The position numbers and the translations under genes were made by a program. The notes under the pieces were generated by a model that had not been told where the DNA came from, did not search any database, and saw only the letters and a program-made list of their open reading frames with translations. This document shows, one piece after another, positions 40,681-49,748 of a DNA stretch of 64,000 nt; the first letter of the stretch is position 1, and each line of letters starts with the position of its first letter. Source of the stretch: Oscillospiraceae bacterium (GTDB lineage: Bacteria > Bacillota > Clostridia > Oscillospirales > Oscillospiraceae); the NCBI GenBank assembly GCA_020025575.1, contig JAHHRW010000008.1, positions 1 to 64,000 on the forward strand. The letters are read 5' to 3'.

Positions 40681-41112
40681 ATGGGTTTCAAAGGCAATCA
40701 GTATATCTGGAAGGATCGCAAGCGCTACTTAGGGCTGCCCCTGAGTTTTACCCGATACGCAATTTCCGATGACCGGCTTTTCCTCTCACAAGGTTTATTA
40801 AATATCAAGGACGAGGAAATTCTCCTCTATCGCGTCAGGGATCTGTCATTGAGCCGCACGTTGGGACAGCGAATGTTCGGTGTGGGCACCATCGTCGTTA
40901 CATCTTCAGATAAGTCCCAGCCCATTCTGCAGATTAAGAATATCAAAGATCCGACCACTGTCAAGGAACTGATCCATACGCAGGTAGAGGAAATGAAGGT
41001 TCGCCGCCGTGTTCGTTTCAATGAAATCTCCTCCATCAGCGATGATTCCGTCGACGACGCCGATCTGGACGACGATCTGGACGACGATACAGAAGATGAT
41101 TCTTTTCAGTAA
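40681..41112 (+). CDS. Bacterial PH-domain (bPH2/DUF304-like) protein
   Basis: A 143-residue soluble protein. Residues 8-105 fit the bacterial pleckstrin-homology-like fold: YIWKDRKRYLGLPLSFTRYA, SDDRLFLSQGLLNIKDEEIL, then YRVRDLSLSRTLGQRMFGVG with the typical TIVVTSSD and LQIKNIKDP strands and a final helix. The C-terminal ~25 residues are extremely acidic (runs of Asp). Function unknown. AAAAGGAGGG precedes the ATG at 40681. Transcribed from its own promoter. Confidence 0.8.
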   Translation: MGFKGNQYIWKDRKRYLGLPLSFTRYAISDDRLFLSQGLLNIKDEEILLYRVRDLSLSRTLGQRMFGVGTIVVTSSDKSQPILQIKNIKDPTTVKELIHTQVEEMKVRRRVRFNEISSISDDSVDDADLDDDLDDDTEDDSFQ

Positions 41113-41122
41113 CTAGACGCTG

Positions 41123-41147
41123 ACCGGGTACAGGTATTGTACCCGGT
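41123..41147 (+). terminator. Hairpin after the PH-domain gene
   Basis: ACCGGGTACA and its exact complement form a 10-bp stem with a 5-nt loop. The following TATTGC is a poor T tract. Confidence 0.55.
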
Positions 41148-41233
41148 TATTGCATGTATGCCTGCATCTTCCATTTGTTGTGCAAGTTGTCTGTATTTCG
41201 CACCATTTTTTCGGCACAATTCGCAAATTACCA

Positions 41234-41262
41234 TTGACATCCTACTTCATTCGTGGTACAAT
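41234..41262 (+). promoter_or_regulatory. SigA promoter of the pyr operon
   Basis: TTGACA and TACAAT are separated by 17 nt, 35 nt before pyrC. The short leader leaves no room for a PyrR-type attenuator, and no pyrR gene is in the operon. Confidence 0.88.
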
Positions 41263-41297
41263 TTTAAGGATAAAAATCCACCGAGGAGGACGAACCT

Positions 41298-42512
41298 GTG
41301 TTGATGAACTTGAATCATGCTCATGTTTACCGAAATGGTCGTTTTGTTCCTTGTGATGTTTCTTTTGAAATTTCAGCTCCAGAGTCCTGCGAGGGCTTCT
41401 TGGAGCATTGTTTCCTTTTGCCCGGTTTCGTGGATGTTCATGTGCATCTTCGTGAGCCGGGTTTTTTGTATAAAGAAACCATCGCAACGGGCACTTTAGC
41501 TGCTGCTCATGGCGGCTACAGCGATATCTGCTCCATGCCCAATCTGAATCCCGTACCCGATAATGCTGCACATTTGGCCCCCCAGTTGGCAGCTATCCGA
41601 AAGGACGCTAAAATTCGTGTGCATCCCTATGGATCCATCACCGTGGAGCAAAAGGGGCAGCAGCTGGCAAACCTTGAAGAGATGTCAAATGATGTCATCG
41701 GTTTTAGTGACGACGGAAGAGGCATCCAGTCAGAAGATCTCATGCGTGAGGCTATGCTGGAATGCAAACGGCTGGGAAAAATCTTAGTGGCCCACTGTGA
41801 AGATAACAGTTTGATTCACGGCGGCTATATTCATGATGGAGACTACGCCAAAGCCCACGGGCATAATGGCATTTGCTCTGAAAGCGAATGGGGCCCCATC
41901 GCAAGAGATTTGAAACTAGCCAAGGAAACGGGCTGTGCATATCATATCTGTCACATTTCTACAAAAGAAAGCGTAGACCTGATTCGCCAGGCTAAGGCGG
42001 AAGGCATAGATGTAACATGCGAAACCGGCCCACATTATATTCTGATGTCAGACAAGGATCTGCAAGAAGACGGCCGATTCAAAATGAATCCTCCCCTGCG
42101 TTCTGAGGAAGACCGCAAAGCAATCCTGCAAGGGATCTTAGATGGAACCATTGATATGATCGCTACCGATCACGCTCCTCATTCTGCTGAGGAGAAAGCC
42201 AAAGGTCTTGAAAAGAGCGCCATGGGTGTGGTTGGGCTTGAAACAGCATTCCCACTGCTCTATACCTATCTGGTCAAACCCGGTTTCATCACATTGGAGC
42301 GACTGGTAGAGCTAATGGCTGTGAACCCCCGGAGGCGTTTCGGCATTGCCGAAACCGGAGATTTTTCCGTATGGAATCTGGAAAAAGAATACACCATTGA
42401 TCCCGATACATTCTGCTCCAAGGGCAGAGCCACACCATTTGAGGGCTGGAACGTATTCGGAGAGAATCAAATGACAGTTATAGGAGGAAATATCGTATGG
42501 CAGAACAGATGA
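41298..42512 (+). CDS. pyrC: Dihydroorotase
   Basis: Cyclises carbamoyl-aspartate to dihydroorotate. The 404-residue protein belongs to the class I (long) zinc amidohydrolase type, with the metal motif GFVDVHVHLREPGF, SMPNLNPVPDN, the metal histidines in VAHCEDNSLIH and CHISTKESVDLI, and the catalytic aspartate in MIATDHAPHSAEEK. It begins with GTG at 41298, eight bases after GAGGAGG; the ATG two codons later is less well spaced. First gene of the nine-gene UMP operon, overlapping carA by 16 nt. Confidence 0.95.
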   Translation: MLMNLNHAHVYRNGRFVPCDVSFEISAPESCEGFLEHCFLLPGFVDVHVHLREPGFLYKETIATGTLAAAHGGYSDICSMPNLNPVPDNAAHLAPQLAAIRKDAKIRVHPYGSITVEQKGQQLANLEEMSNDVIGFSDDGRGIQSEDLMREAMLECKRLGKILVAHCEDNSLIHGGYIHDGDYAKAHGHNGICSESEWGPIARDLKLAKETGCAYHICHISTKESVDLIRQAKAEGIDVTCETGPHYILMSDKDLQEDGRFKMNPPLRSEEDRKAILQGILDGTIDMIATDHAPHSAEEKAKGLEKSAMGVVGLETAFPLLYTYLVKPGFITLERLVELMAVNPRRRFGIAETGDFSVWNLEKEYTIDPDTFCSKGRATPFEGWNVFGENQMTVIGGNIVWQNR

Positions 42513-43576
42513 ACAAGAAACTAGTGCTGGAAAACGGCGCTGTGTTCGAAGGTTATGGTTTCGGTGCAAACCGTGACACCATCGCTACGCTGGTGTTTAA
42601 TACATCCATGGTCGGCTATCAGGAAATCGTTTCTAACAGCAATTACTATGAGCAGATGGTGGTCCTGACCTATCCCATCATCGGCAGCTACGGCGTGAAT
42701 GATGAGGACGATGAGAGCAAGAACCCCAACATTGGCGGCCTGATTGTCCGTGACTACAACGATATCCCCTCCAACTTCCGCTACACCAAAACCCTGTCCG
42801 AAGCGATGGAAGAGGATGGCATTCCCGGTATTTACGGTATGGACACCCGCGCGCTGACCCGGATGATTCGCGATCATGGATGCCTGCGCGCTATGATTAC
42901 CGATATCAACACCCCCGATGATACAGCTCTGGCAGCCGTCCGTGCATGGCACACCTCTGAAGATGCCGTCGCAAAGGTCAGCTGCTCCAAGCGTTGGTAT
43001 TCCCGTACCCCAAATCATCAGTACAATGTTGTTGCAGTTGACTGCGGTATCCGTTTAGGCTCCATCAAAGATCTGAACAAGCTGGGCTGCAATGTCACCA
43101 TTGTCCCTTACAACACCACAGCAGAAAAGATTCTGGCTCTGCAGCCGGACGGGCTGTATATTTCAAATGGCCCCGGTAATCCCGAAAAAGTTCCCGCTGT
43201 CGTTGAACTGATTCAGGCATTGCAGGGCAAGCTGCCGATTCTGGGTACTGACCTGGGTCATGAACTGATTTGCCTGGCCAATGGTGCAAAGGTGAAGAAG
43301 ATGCACGCAGGGCATCACGGCAGCAACCATCCGATTCGCTGCCTGGATACCGGCAAGATTGAAATGGAGAGCCAGTGCCATAACTACTGTCTGGATGAAA
43401 ACAGCATTGAAGGAACCGGCCTGCGCATTACCCACGTGAATGTTCTGGACGGTACTGCAGAAGCCGTGGAGAGCACCCTGTACCCCACCTTCTCTGTCCA
43501 GTTTAATCTTCACGCAAACCATAAAATTTACACCAAGTTCATTGATATGATGGAAGGGAGAAAGAACAATGCCTAA
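42497..43576 (+). CDS. carA: Carbamoyl phosphate synthase small subunit, glutaminase site lost
   Basis: CarA normally hydrolyses glutamine to supply ammonia to CarB. The 359-residue protein keeps the full architecture: N-terminal small-subunit domain (VLENGAVFEGYGFGANRDT to RTPNH) and C-terminal class I glutamine amidotransferase fold (VVAVDCGIRLGSIKDL, SNGPGNPE). The triad is gone, though. The nucleophile position in the usual G-x-C-x-G-H-Q loop is Asp252 with Glu256 (LGTDLGHELI), and the usual H-P-E is Asn337-Leu-His339 (SVQFNLHA). The fold and reading frame are intact, so this is not a decayed pseudogene. It is likely a structural subunit of an ammonia-using enzyme, as in vertebrate CPS1, which lacks the same cysteine. 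GGAGGAAA upstream; overlaps carB by 8 nt. Confidence 0.93.
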   Translation: MAEQMNKKLVLENGAVFEGYGFGANRDTIATLVFNTSMVGYQEIVSNSNYYEQMVVLTYPIIGSYGVNDEDDESKNPNIGGLIVRDYNDIPSNFRYTKTLSEAMEEDGIPGIYGMDTRALTRMIRDHGCLRAMITDINTPDDTALAAVRAWHTSEDAVAKVSCSKRWYSRTPNHQYNVVAVDCGIRLGSIKDLNKLGCNVTIVPYNTTAEKILALQPDGLYISNGPGNPEKVPAVVELIQALQGKLPILGTDLGHELICLANGAKVKKMHAGHHGSNHPIRCLDTGKIEMESQCHNYCLDENSIEGTGLRITHVNVLDGTAEAVESTLYPTFSVQFNLHANHKIYTKFIDMMEGRKNNA

Positions 43577-46500
43577 GAGAACAGATATCAAAAAAGTTAT
43601 GGTCATCGGCTCCGGCCCCATTGTAATCGGTCAGGCTGCTGAATTTGACTACGCCGGTACCCAGGCATGTCTTGCCCTGAAAGAAGAGGGTTACGAGGTG
43701 GTTCTATTGAACTCCAACCCTGCTACCATCATGGCGGATACCCAGATTGCCGACAAAGTCTACATGGAGCCACTGAATCTGGAGTATGTTTCCAGAATCA
43801 TCCGTAAGGAGCGTCCCGACGCCATCGTCCCCGGCCTGGGTGGACAAACTGGTCTAAACCTAGCCGTTCAGCTGGCCAAGAAAGGTGTCCTAAAGGAATG
43901 CCATGTTGAGATTCTGGGTACCAGCTTTGAATCCATCGAGCGTGCAGAAGACCGTGAGCTGTTTAAGGAGCTGTGTGAGAAACTTGGCGAGCCTGTCCTG
44001 CCCTCTCAGATTGCTACCTCCGTGGAAGAAGGTATCGCTGCTGCGAATGCGATCGGCTATCCCGTGGTTCTGCGTCCTGCCTTCACTCTGGGTGGTACCG
44101 GTGGCGGCTTTGCTGACAACGAAAAGGAACTGGTTGAACTTCTGGAAAACGGTCTGAAACTGTCCCCTGTTCATCAGGTTCTGGTCGAAAAGAGCATTAA
44201 GGGCTATAAGGAAATCGAATTTGAAGTCATGCGTGACTCCAACGATACCGCCATCGCCATCTGCTCCATGGAAAACATTGACCCTGTCGGTATCCACACT
44301 GGTGACTCTATGGTTGTGGCTCCCTGCCAGACCCTCTCCAGCAGAGAATATGACATGCTGAAGAACTCCGCTCTGAAGATCCTTCGTGAACTGAAGATTG
44401 AGGGCGGCTGTAATGTTCAGTTTGCTCTGGATCCCTACTCCTTTGAGTACTATCTAATCGAAATCAATCCCAGAGTATCACGCAGCTCTGCACTTGCCTC
44501 CAAGGCCAGTGGCTATCCCATCGCAAGAGTCACTGCAAAGGTTGCTCTGGGTCTGACTCTGGATGAGATCCAGATTGCAAGCACCCCCGCGTCTTTTGAG
44601 CCCAGCATCGACTATATCGTTACAAAGCTGGCTCGTTTCCCCTTTGATAAATTCACCAGCGCTGACAATTGCCTGTCTACCCAGATGAAAGCTACCGGTG
44701 AAGTTATGAGTATCGGCAGAACCATGGAAGAAAGCCTGCTCAAGGGCATCCGTGGTCTTGAAATCGGCGTCAACCACATCTACAACAAGAAGTTTGATTC
44801 CATGTCCGGTGCAGATCTGCTCAGCTATATTAAAATGGGCAAGGATGACCGAATCTTCGCAATTGCCGAACTGATGCGCCGTGACTGCGATCTGGGCATC
44901 ATCTACGGTGCAACCAAGATTGATATGTTCTTCCTGGAAAAGATCAAGAACATCATCGACTTCGAGCAGGTTATCAAGTCCAATGCAGGCAATCTGGAAG
45001 TTCTGAAGGAAGCCAAGAAAATGGGTTTCAGCGATGCTTATATTGCAGGCATCTGGGGCATGAGCGATATCGAAATGTATCAGCTGCGTGAGAAAAATGA
45101 CATTTTCCCGGCTTACAAAATTATCGACACCTGCGCCGGTGAATTTGACAGCTATGTTCCCTATTTCTATTCCACCTACGAGCAGGAGAACGAATCCATC
45201 GTCACCGACAAGAAGAAGATTCTGGTTCTGGGTTCCGGCCCCATTCGTATCGGACAGGGTGTTGAGTTTGACTACTCCACCGTCCATGCCATTTGGGCCA
45301 TTCGCGAAGCCGGCTACGAAGCAATTATCATCAACAACAACCCCGAAACTGTCTCCACCGACTACACCACCTCTGACAAGCTGTACTTTGAGCCTCTGAC
45401 CATCGAAGATGTTATGAACGTCATCCATCTGGAAAAGCCAAACGGCGTTATCGTCACTCTGGGTGGCCAGACTGCCATCAACCTGGCTGAGCGTCTGGAC
45501 AAGCTTGGTGTTCCTGTGGTAGGCACCAGTGTTGCCGCCATCGAGCGTGCTGAGAACCGTGACAGTTTTGAAAAGACACTTGAAATGCTGCACATTCCTC
45601 AGCCCACCGGCGAGGCCGTCACCGATGTAGAGGCAGGCGTTAAGGTTGCAAACCGCATCGGCTATCCCGTTCTGGTTCGTCCCAGCTATGTTCTGGGCGG
45701 CAGAGCCATGCAGATTGTTCACGACGACGCTCATCTTCGCCACTACTTCAAAAATGCAATCGTTGCCAGCGAAGAGCATCCTGTTCTGGTTGATAAATAC
45801 ATCATGGGTAAGGAACTGGAAGTCGACGCTGTCTGTGACGGTAAGGAAGTCCTGATTCCCGGCATTATGGAGCACGTAGAACGCACCGGTGTTCACTCCG
45901 GCGACTCCATCTCCGTCTATCCTTCCTTCTCTATCAGCGAAAAGGTTCGCAACACCATCATCGACTACACTACAAAACTGGGCCTGGGTCTGGGCATGGA
46001 AGGCCTTTACAACATCCAGTTCATCGTTGACCCCAACGAAGATGTCTATATTATCGAGGTGAACCCCCGTTCTTCCCGTACCGTTCCCTTCCTGTCCAAA
46101 GCTACCGGTATTCCCCTTGCAAACATTGCTACCAAGGTTGCACTTGGTCACTCTCTGGCTGACCAGGGCTACAAGGGCGGTCTGCAGAGCGCAAAGAAAC
46201 GCTGGTATGTCAAGGTTCCCGTATTCTCCTTCTCCAAGCTCCATGGTGCCGATATCGCATTGAGCCCCGAGATGAAGTCCACCGGCGAAGCCATTGGTTA
46301 TGACGACAGCCTAAACCGCGCATTCTACAAGGCTCTGCAGGCAGGCGGCACCAAGGTCGCTAACTACGGCACCCTGTTTGTTACTGTCGCAGATCAGGAC
46401 AAAGCAGATGCGCTGCCCCTTGTAAAGCGTTTCTACGATCTGGGCTTTAACATTGAGGCAACCGGCGGTACCGCATCCTATCTGAAAGAGCACGGCATCC

Positions 46501-46745
46501 GTACCCGTCGCCGTAAGAAGCTCAGTGAGGGCAGTGAAGAGATTCTGGATTCTCTGCGTCAGGGCCATGTCACCTACGTCCTGAACACGTTGGGCAATGG
46601 CGACGGCACCAGCAAGGACGGATTCCTGATCCGCCGTGTTGCTGCTGAAAACAATGTAACGGTCTTTACTTCCATGGATACCGTCAAGGTTCTGCTGGAC
46701 GTTCTGGAAGAGATTACCTTCAGCGTTTCTACCATTGACGCATAA
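43569..46745 (+). CDS. carB: Carbamoyl phosphate synthase large subunit
   Basis: Makes carbamoyl phosphate from bicarbonate, ammonia and two ATP. The 1058-residue protein is full length with two homologous ATP-grasp halves: VMVIGSGPIVIGQAAEFDYA and ILVLGSGPIRIGQGVEFDYS as the pre-ATP-grasp starts, FTLGGTGGGFADN and YVLGGRAMQIVHD as ATP-binding loops, and EINPRVSRSSALASKASGYP and EVNPRSSRTVPFLSKATGIP as metal-binding segments. The C-terminal allosteric MGS-like domain is present (residues ~920-1058, TGGTASYLKEHGI). All expected motifs look intact, in contrast to CarA. It overlaps carA and is followed by pyrK after 9 nt. Confidence 0.97.
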   Translation: MPKRTDIKKVMVIGSGPIVIGQAAEFDYAGTQACLALKEEGYEVVLLNSNPATIMADTQIADKVYMEPLNLEYVSRIIRKERPDAIVPGLGGQTGLNLAVQLAKKGVLKECHVEILGTSFESIERAEDRELFKELCEKLGEPVLPSQIATSVEEGIAAANAIGYPVVLRPAFTLGGTGGGFADNEKELVELLENGLKLSPVHQVLVEKSIKGYKEIEFEVMRDSNDTAIAICSMENIDPVGIHTGDSMVVAPCQTLSSREYDMLKNSALKILRELKIEGGCNVQFALDPYSFEYYLIEINPRVSRSSALASKASGYPIARVTAKVALGLTLDEIQIASTPASFEPSIDYIVTKLARFPFDKFTSADNCLSTQMKATGEVMSIGRTMEESLLKGIRGLEIGVNHIYNKKFDSMSGADLLSYIKMGKDDRIFAIAELMRRDCDLGIIYGATKIDMFFLEKIKNIIDFEQVIKSNAGNLEVLKEAKKMGFSDAYIAGIWGMSDIEMYQLREKNDIFPAYKIIDTCAGEFDSYVPYFYSTYEQENESIVTDKKKILVLGSGPIRIGQGVEFDYSTVHAIWAIREAGYEAIIINNNPETVSTDYTTSDKLYFEPLTIEDVMNVIHLEKPNGVIVTLGGQTAINLAERLDKLGVPVVGTSVAAIERAENRDSFEKTLEMLHIPQPTGEAVTDVEAGVKVANRIGYPVLVRPSYVLGGRAMQIVHDDAHLRHYFKNAIVASEEHPVLVDKYIMGKELEVDAVCDGKEVLIPGIMEHVERTGVHSGDSISVYPSFSISEKVRNTIIDYTTKLGLGLGMEGLYNIQFIVDPNEDVYIIEVNPRSSRTVPFLSKATGIPLANIATKVALGHSLADQGYKGGLQSAKKRWYVKVPVFSFSKLHGADIALSPEMKSTGEAIGYDDSLNRAFYKALQAGGTKVANYGTLFVTVADQDKADALPLVKRFYDLGFNIEATGGTASYLKEHGIRTRRRKKLSEGSEEILDSLRQGHVTYVLNTLGNGDGTSKDGFLIRRVAAENNVTVFTSMDTVKVLLDVLEEITFSVSTIDA

Positions 46746-46754
46746 GGAGGAACC

Positions 46755-47486
46755 ATGCAGCAAGGTTATTTCACCATTCTTTCCAACGAACCGCTAACCG
46801 AAACCGTTTACGAGATGGTTTTGTCTGGTGATACTTCCCATATTACCAACTGCGGTCAGTTTGTTGATCTGCGACTCCCGGAAAAATATCTCCGCAGACC
46901 CATTTCCGTCTGTGACTACAATCAGGAAACCCTGACCCTCATCTATAAGGTGGTGGGTCAGGGCACCGAGATCATGGCAAAGCTGCCTGTCGGAACACAG
47001 TTGGATGTTCTGACCGGCCTGGGCAACGGCTACGATACTTCTCTGTCCGGTGATCACCCCGTACTTGTGGGCGGAGGCGTCGGTGTCCCCCCCATGTTCA
47101 ATCTGTGCAAGAAACTGCTGAGCGAAAATAAAAAGCCCAAAGTCGTTCTGGGATTCAATACTTCCGAGGAAATTTTCCTGGCGGATGCATTTAAGGCGTT
47201 GGGTGTTGATGTTTATATCGCCACTGCCGATGGCAGCGTCGGAACCAAGGGCTTTGTCACCGACGTCATCAAGACACTTGATTATTCCTATTTCTACTCC
47301 TGCGGCCCCATGCCCATGTTTAGAGCTATGGAGCAGATTATGACTACCTCCGGTCAGTATAGCTTTGAGGAACGCATGGGCTGCGGCTTTGGTGCTTGTA
47401 TGGGCTGCTCCATTCAGACCAGATCCGGCTATAAGCGCGTCTGTAAAGACGGCCCCGTATTCATCAGAGAGGAGGTGTTCGGATGA
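46755..47486 (+). CDS. pyrK: Dihydroorotate dehydrogenase electron-transfer subunit
   Basis: FAD and [2Fe-2S] subunit that passes electrons from PyrD to NAD+. The 243-residue protein has the FAD-binding motif YLRRPISVCDYN, the NAD-binding segment HPVLVGGGVGVPPMFNLCKK, YSCGPMPMFRAM and the C-terminal cluster motif GCGFGACMGCSIQ with a fourth cysteine in YKRVCKDGPVF. It overlaps pyrD by 4 nt, so the two subunits are co-translated. This marks the class 1B, NAD+-linked enzyme suited to anaerobes. Confidence 0.96.
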   Translation: MQQGYFTILSNEPLTETVYEMVLSGDTSHITNCGQFVDLRLPEKYLRRPISVCDYNQETLTLIYKVVGQGTEIMAKLPVGTQLDVLTGLGNGYDTSLSGDHPVLVGGGVGVPPMFNLCKKLLSENKKPKVVLGFNTSEEIFLADAFKALGVDVYIATADGSVGTKGFVTDVIKTLDYSYFYSCGPMPMFRAMEQIMTTSGQYSFEERMGCGFGACMGCSIQTRSGYKRVCKDGPVFIREEVFG

Positions 47487-48391
47487 GCACCAAAGTGAAT
47501 CTTTGTGGCATTGAAATGGACAACCCCGTAATCCCCGCATCCGGCACCTTTGGCTTTGGCAAGGAATTTGCAGAACTGTATGACATCAACTGTCTGGGAA
47601 CCTTCTCTTTCAAGGGCACCACTTTGGATGCCCGTTTTGGCAATCCCACTCCCAGAATTGCAGAATTCAACGGCGGTATGCTCAATGCAGTCGGCCTGCA
47701 GAATCCCGGTGTTGATCATGTCATTGCCCACGAGCTCCCTGAGATGAAGCAGTTCTTCCATAAACCGGTCATGGCAAATATTTCCGGTTTTTCCATTGAA
47801 GAATATGTAAAAACCTGTGAAAAATTGGACAAAGAGGAGCAAATTGGCTGGCTGGAAGTCAATATTTCCTGTCCCAATGTCCACGGCGGGGGTATGAGCT
47901 TCGGCACAGATCCTGCATCCGCCAAAGAAGTTACGCAGGCTGTGAAGGCTGTCACAACAAAGCCTGTTATCGTAAAGCTTTCTCCCAATGTTACCGACAT
48001 TACCGCAATTGCTCGAGCCTGTGAAGAAGGCGGCGCCGATGGCGTCAGCCTAATCAACACCGTCCTCGGCATGCGGATTGATCTGAATAAGAAAAAGCCC
48101 CTTATTGCAAACAAAACTGGCGGTATGTCCGGCCCCGCTTTGCTGCCTCTTGCAGTGCGCATGGTTTACCAGGTTTATGAAGCTGTCTCCATTCCCATTG
48201 TGGGCATGGGTGGCGTTTCCAGCGCGGAAGATATCATTGAGCTAATGCTGGCTGGCGCCACCGCTGTTGAGGTGGGCGCAGCCAATCTGGTAGACCCCTT
48301 TGCATGCAAGCGTATGATCGATGACTTGCCTGTCGTTATGAAGAAATACCGAATTGAGAATTTGAAAGATATTATAGGAGGTGCCCACTGA
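47483..48391 (+). CDS. pyrD: Dihydroorotate dehydrogenase, class 1B catalytic subunit
   Basis: Oxidises dihydroorotate to orotate using FMN. The 302-residue protein shows NPVIPASGTFGFGKEFAELY, the orotate-binding NAVGLQNPGVDHV, the catalytic cysteine in VNISCPNVHGGG, KLSPNVTDI and the FMN phosphate-binding VGMGGVSSAEDIIELMLAGA. Class 1B is indicated by the active-site Cys and the adjacent pyrK. GAGAGGAGG precedes the ATG, and the stop overlaps the pyrF start by one base. Confidence 0.97.
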   Translation: MSTKVNLCGIEMDNPVIPASGTFGFGKEFAELYDINCLGTFSFKGTTLDARFGNPTPRIAEFNGGMLNAVGLQNPGVDHVIAHELPEMKQFFHKPVMANISGFSIEEYVKTCEKLDKEEQIGWLEVNISCPNVHGGGMSFGTDPASAKEVTQAVKAVTTKPVIVKLSPNVTDITAIARACEEGGADGVSLINTVLGMRIDLNKKKPLIANKTGGMSGPALLPLAVRMVYQVYEAVSIPIVGMGGVSSAEDIIELMLAGATAVEVGAANLVDPFACKRMIDDLPVVMKKYRIENLKDIIGGAH

Positions 48392-49089
48392 TGGGAAAGG
48401 ATGTAATCATTGCTTGTGACTTTGCAAGCCGCGAACAGACGATGAACTTCCTGGATAAGTTTACGGAAGAAAAGCCCTTTGTTAAGATTGGTATGGAGCT
48501 TTACTATGCAGAAGGCCCCGCAATCGTAAAAGAAATTAAGGCACGTGGCCACAAGATTTTCCTGGATCTCAAACTGCATGATATTCCCAACACCGTTAAG
48601 AAGGCAATGAGCGTCCTGCGCAATTTGGATGTCGATATCACCAACCTGCATGCTGCAGGCACCACAGCCATGATGAAGGCCGCTCTGGAAGGTCTGACCC
48701 GTCCTGACGGCACCCGCCCCCTGCTGATTGCTGTCACCCAGCTGACTTCCACCGATCAGGAGAGCATGGAACGTGATCTGTTGATTCATGAACCCATTGA
48801 TGAGGTCGTCATGCATTATGCTGAAACTGCTAAGAATGCAGGTCTTGACGGCATTGTCTGCTCCCCTCTGGAGGCAGGCAAGGTTCATGGCCGATGCGGC
48901 GAAAACTTTCTGACCATCACCCCCGGCGTCCGTTTTGCCGATGGCGATGTCGGTGACCAAAAGCGTGTCATGACTCCCGCTGCTGCTAAGGAGATTGGCT
49001 CAGACTACATTGTCGTAGGTCGTCCCATTACCCAGGCAGAGGATCCCGTGGCTGCTTATCGTCGCTGTGTGGCCGAATTCTGCGACTAA
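48391..49089 (+). CDS. pyrF: Orotidine 5'-phosphate decarboxylase
   Basis: Decarboxylates OMP to UMP. The 232-residue protein is the shorter TIM-barrel type with VIIACDFASREQTMNFLDKF, the catalytic KIFLDLKLHDIPNTVKKAM (Asp-x-Lys-x2-Asp), VCSPLEAGKVH, and the phosphate-binding FLTITPGVRFADG with DYIVVGRPITQAEDP. AGGAGGTG precedes the start. Confidence 0.96.
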   Translation: MGKDVIIACDFASREQTMNFLDKFTEEKPFVKIGMELYYAEGPAIVKEIKARGHKIFLDLKLHDIPNTVKKAMSVLRNLDVDITNLHAAGTTAMMKAALEGLTRPDGTRPLLIAVTQLTSTDQESMERDLLIHEPIDEVVMHYAETAKNAGLDGIVCSPLEAGKVHGRCGENFLTITPGVRFADGDVGDQKRVMTPAAAKEIGSDYIVVGRPITQAEDPVAAYRRCVAEFCD

Positions 49090-49107
49090 TTTTAGGAGGT
49101 ACTTACT

Positions 49108-49746
49108 ATGGAACTGTCTACTCTGATTGCTAAGGATCTGCTGTCCATTCAGGCTGTTTTCTTCCGTCCTGAAGAACCCTTTACCTGGGCATCCGGAATC
49201 AAGAGCCCTGTTTACACTGATAACCGCCTGACCCTGACTGCTCCCGCTGTTCGAAATGATGTGGAAAACGGTCTGGCACAGTTGATTAAAGAGAATTATC
49301 CCGAGGTAGAAGTGCTGATGGGCACCTCCACTGCCGGTATCGCACATGCTGCTATCGTAGGTCACATTATGAATCTGCCCATGGGTTATGTCCGCTCCGG
49401 CAGCAAAGATCATGGCCGCCAGAACCAGATTGAAGGCAAGCTGCTCCCCGGCCAGAAGGTCGTTGTTGTAGAAGACCTGATCTCCACCGGTGGTTCCTGC
49501 ATCGAGGTAGTCAACGTACTGCGCGAGGCTGGTGCTGAGGTTCTGGGTATTGTATCCATCTTTACCTATGGCATGCAAAAGGGTATTGATCGTCTGGCTG
49601 CTGCAAATGTAAAAAATGTAAGCCTTACCAACTTCGATGTAATTGCTCAGGTTGCTGCCGACGAAAAGTACATCAAGTCTGAAGATGTTTCCCGCTTGAT
49701 TCAGTTCCGCAACAATCCCAGCGACGAGAGCTGGATTGGAGGCTAA
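49108..49746 (+). CDS. pyrE: Orotate phosphoribosyltransferase
   Basis: Joins orotate and PRPP to OMP. The 212-residue protein has TWASGIKSPVYTDNRLTL, the flexible loop YVRSGSKDHGRQNQIEGKL and the PRPP-binding motif VVVVEDLISTGGSCIEVV. TAGGAGGTAC lies upstream. It is directly followed by pyrB after 2 nt. Confidence 0.96.
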   Translation: MELSTLIAKDLLSIQAVFFRPEEPFTWASGIKSPVYTDNRLTLTAPAVRNDVENGLAQLIKENYPEVEVLMGTSTAGIAHAAIVGHIMNLPMGYVRSGSKDHGRQNQIEGKLLPGQKVVVVEDLISTGGSCIEVVNVLREAGAEVLGIVSIFTYGMQKGIDRLAAANVKNVSLTNFDVIAQVAADEKYIKSEDVSRLIQFRNNPSDESWIGG

Positions 49747-49748
49747 TC

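Noticed and set aside
41113..41297. PyrR attenuator or uracil-responsive leader before pyrC
   Set aside because: The promoter lies only ~35 nt before the start codon and no antiterminator/terminator pair or pyrR gene is present.
44478..46244. A 588-codon reading frame antisense to carB
   Set aside because: It mirrors the codon structure of carB, has no family motifs or ribosome binding site, and carB is unambiguous.
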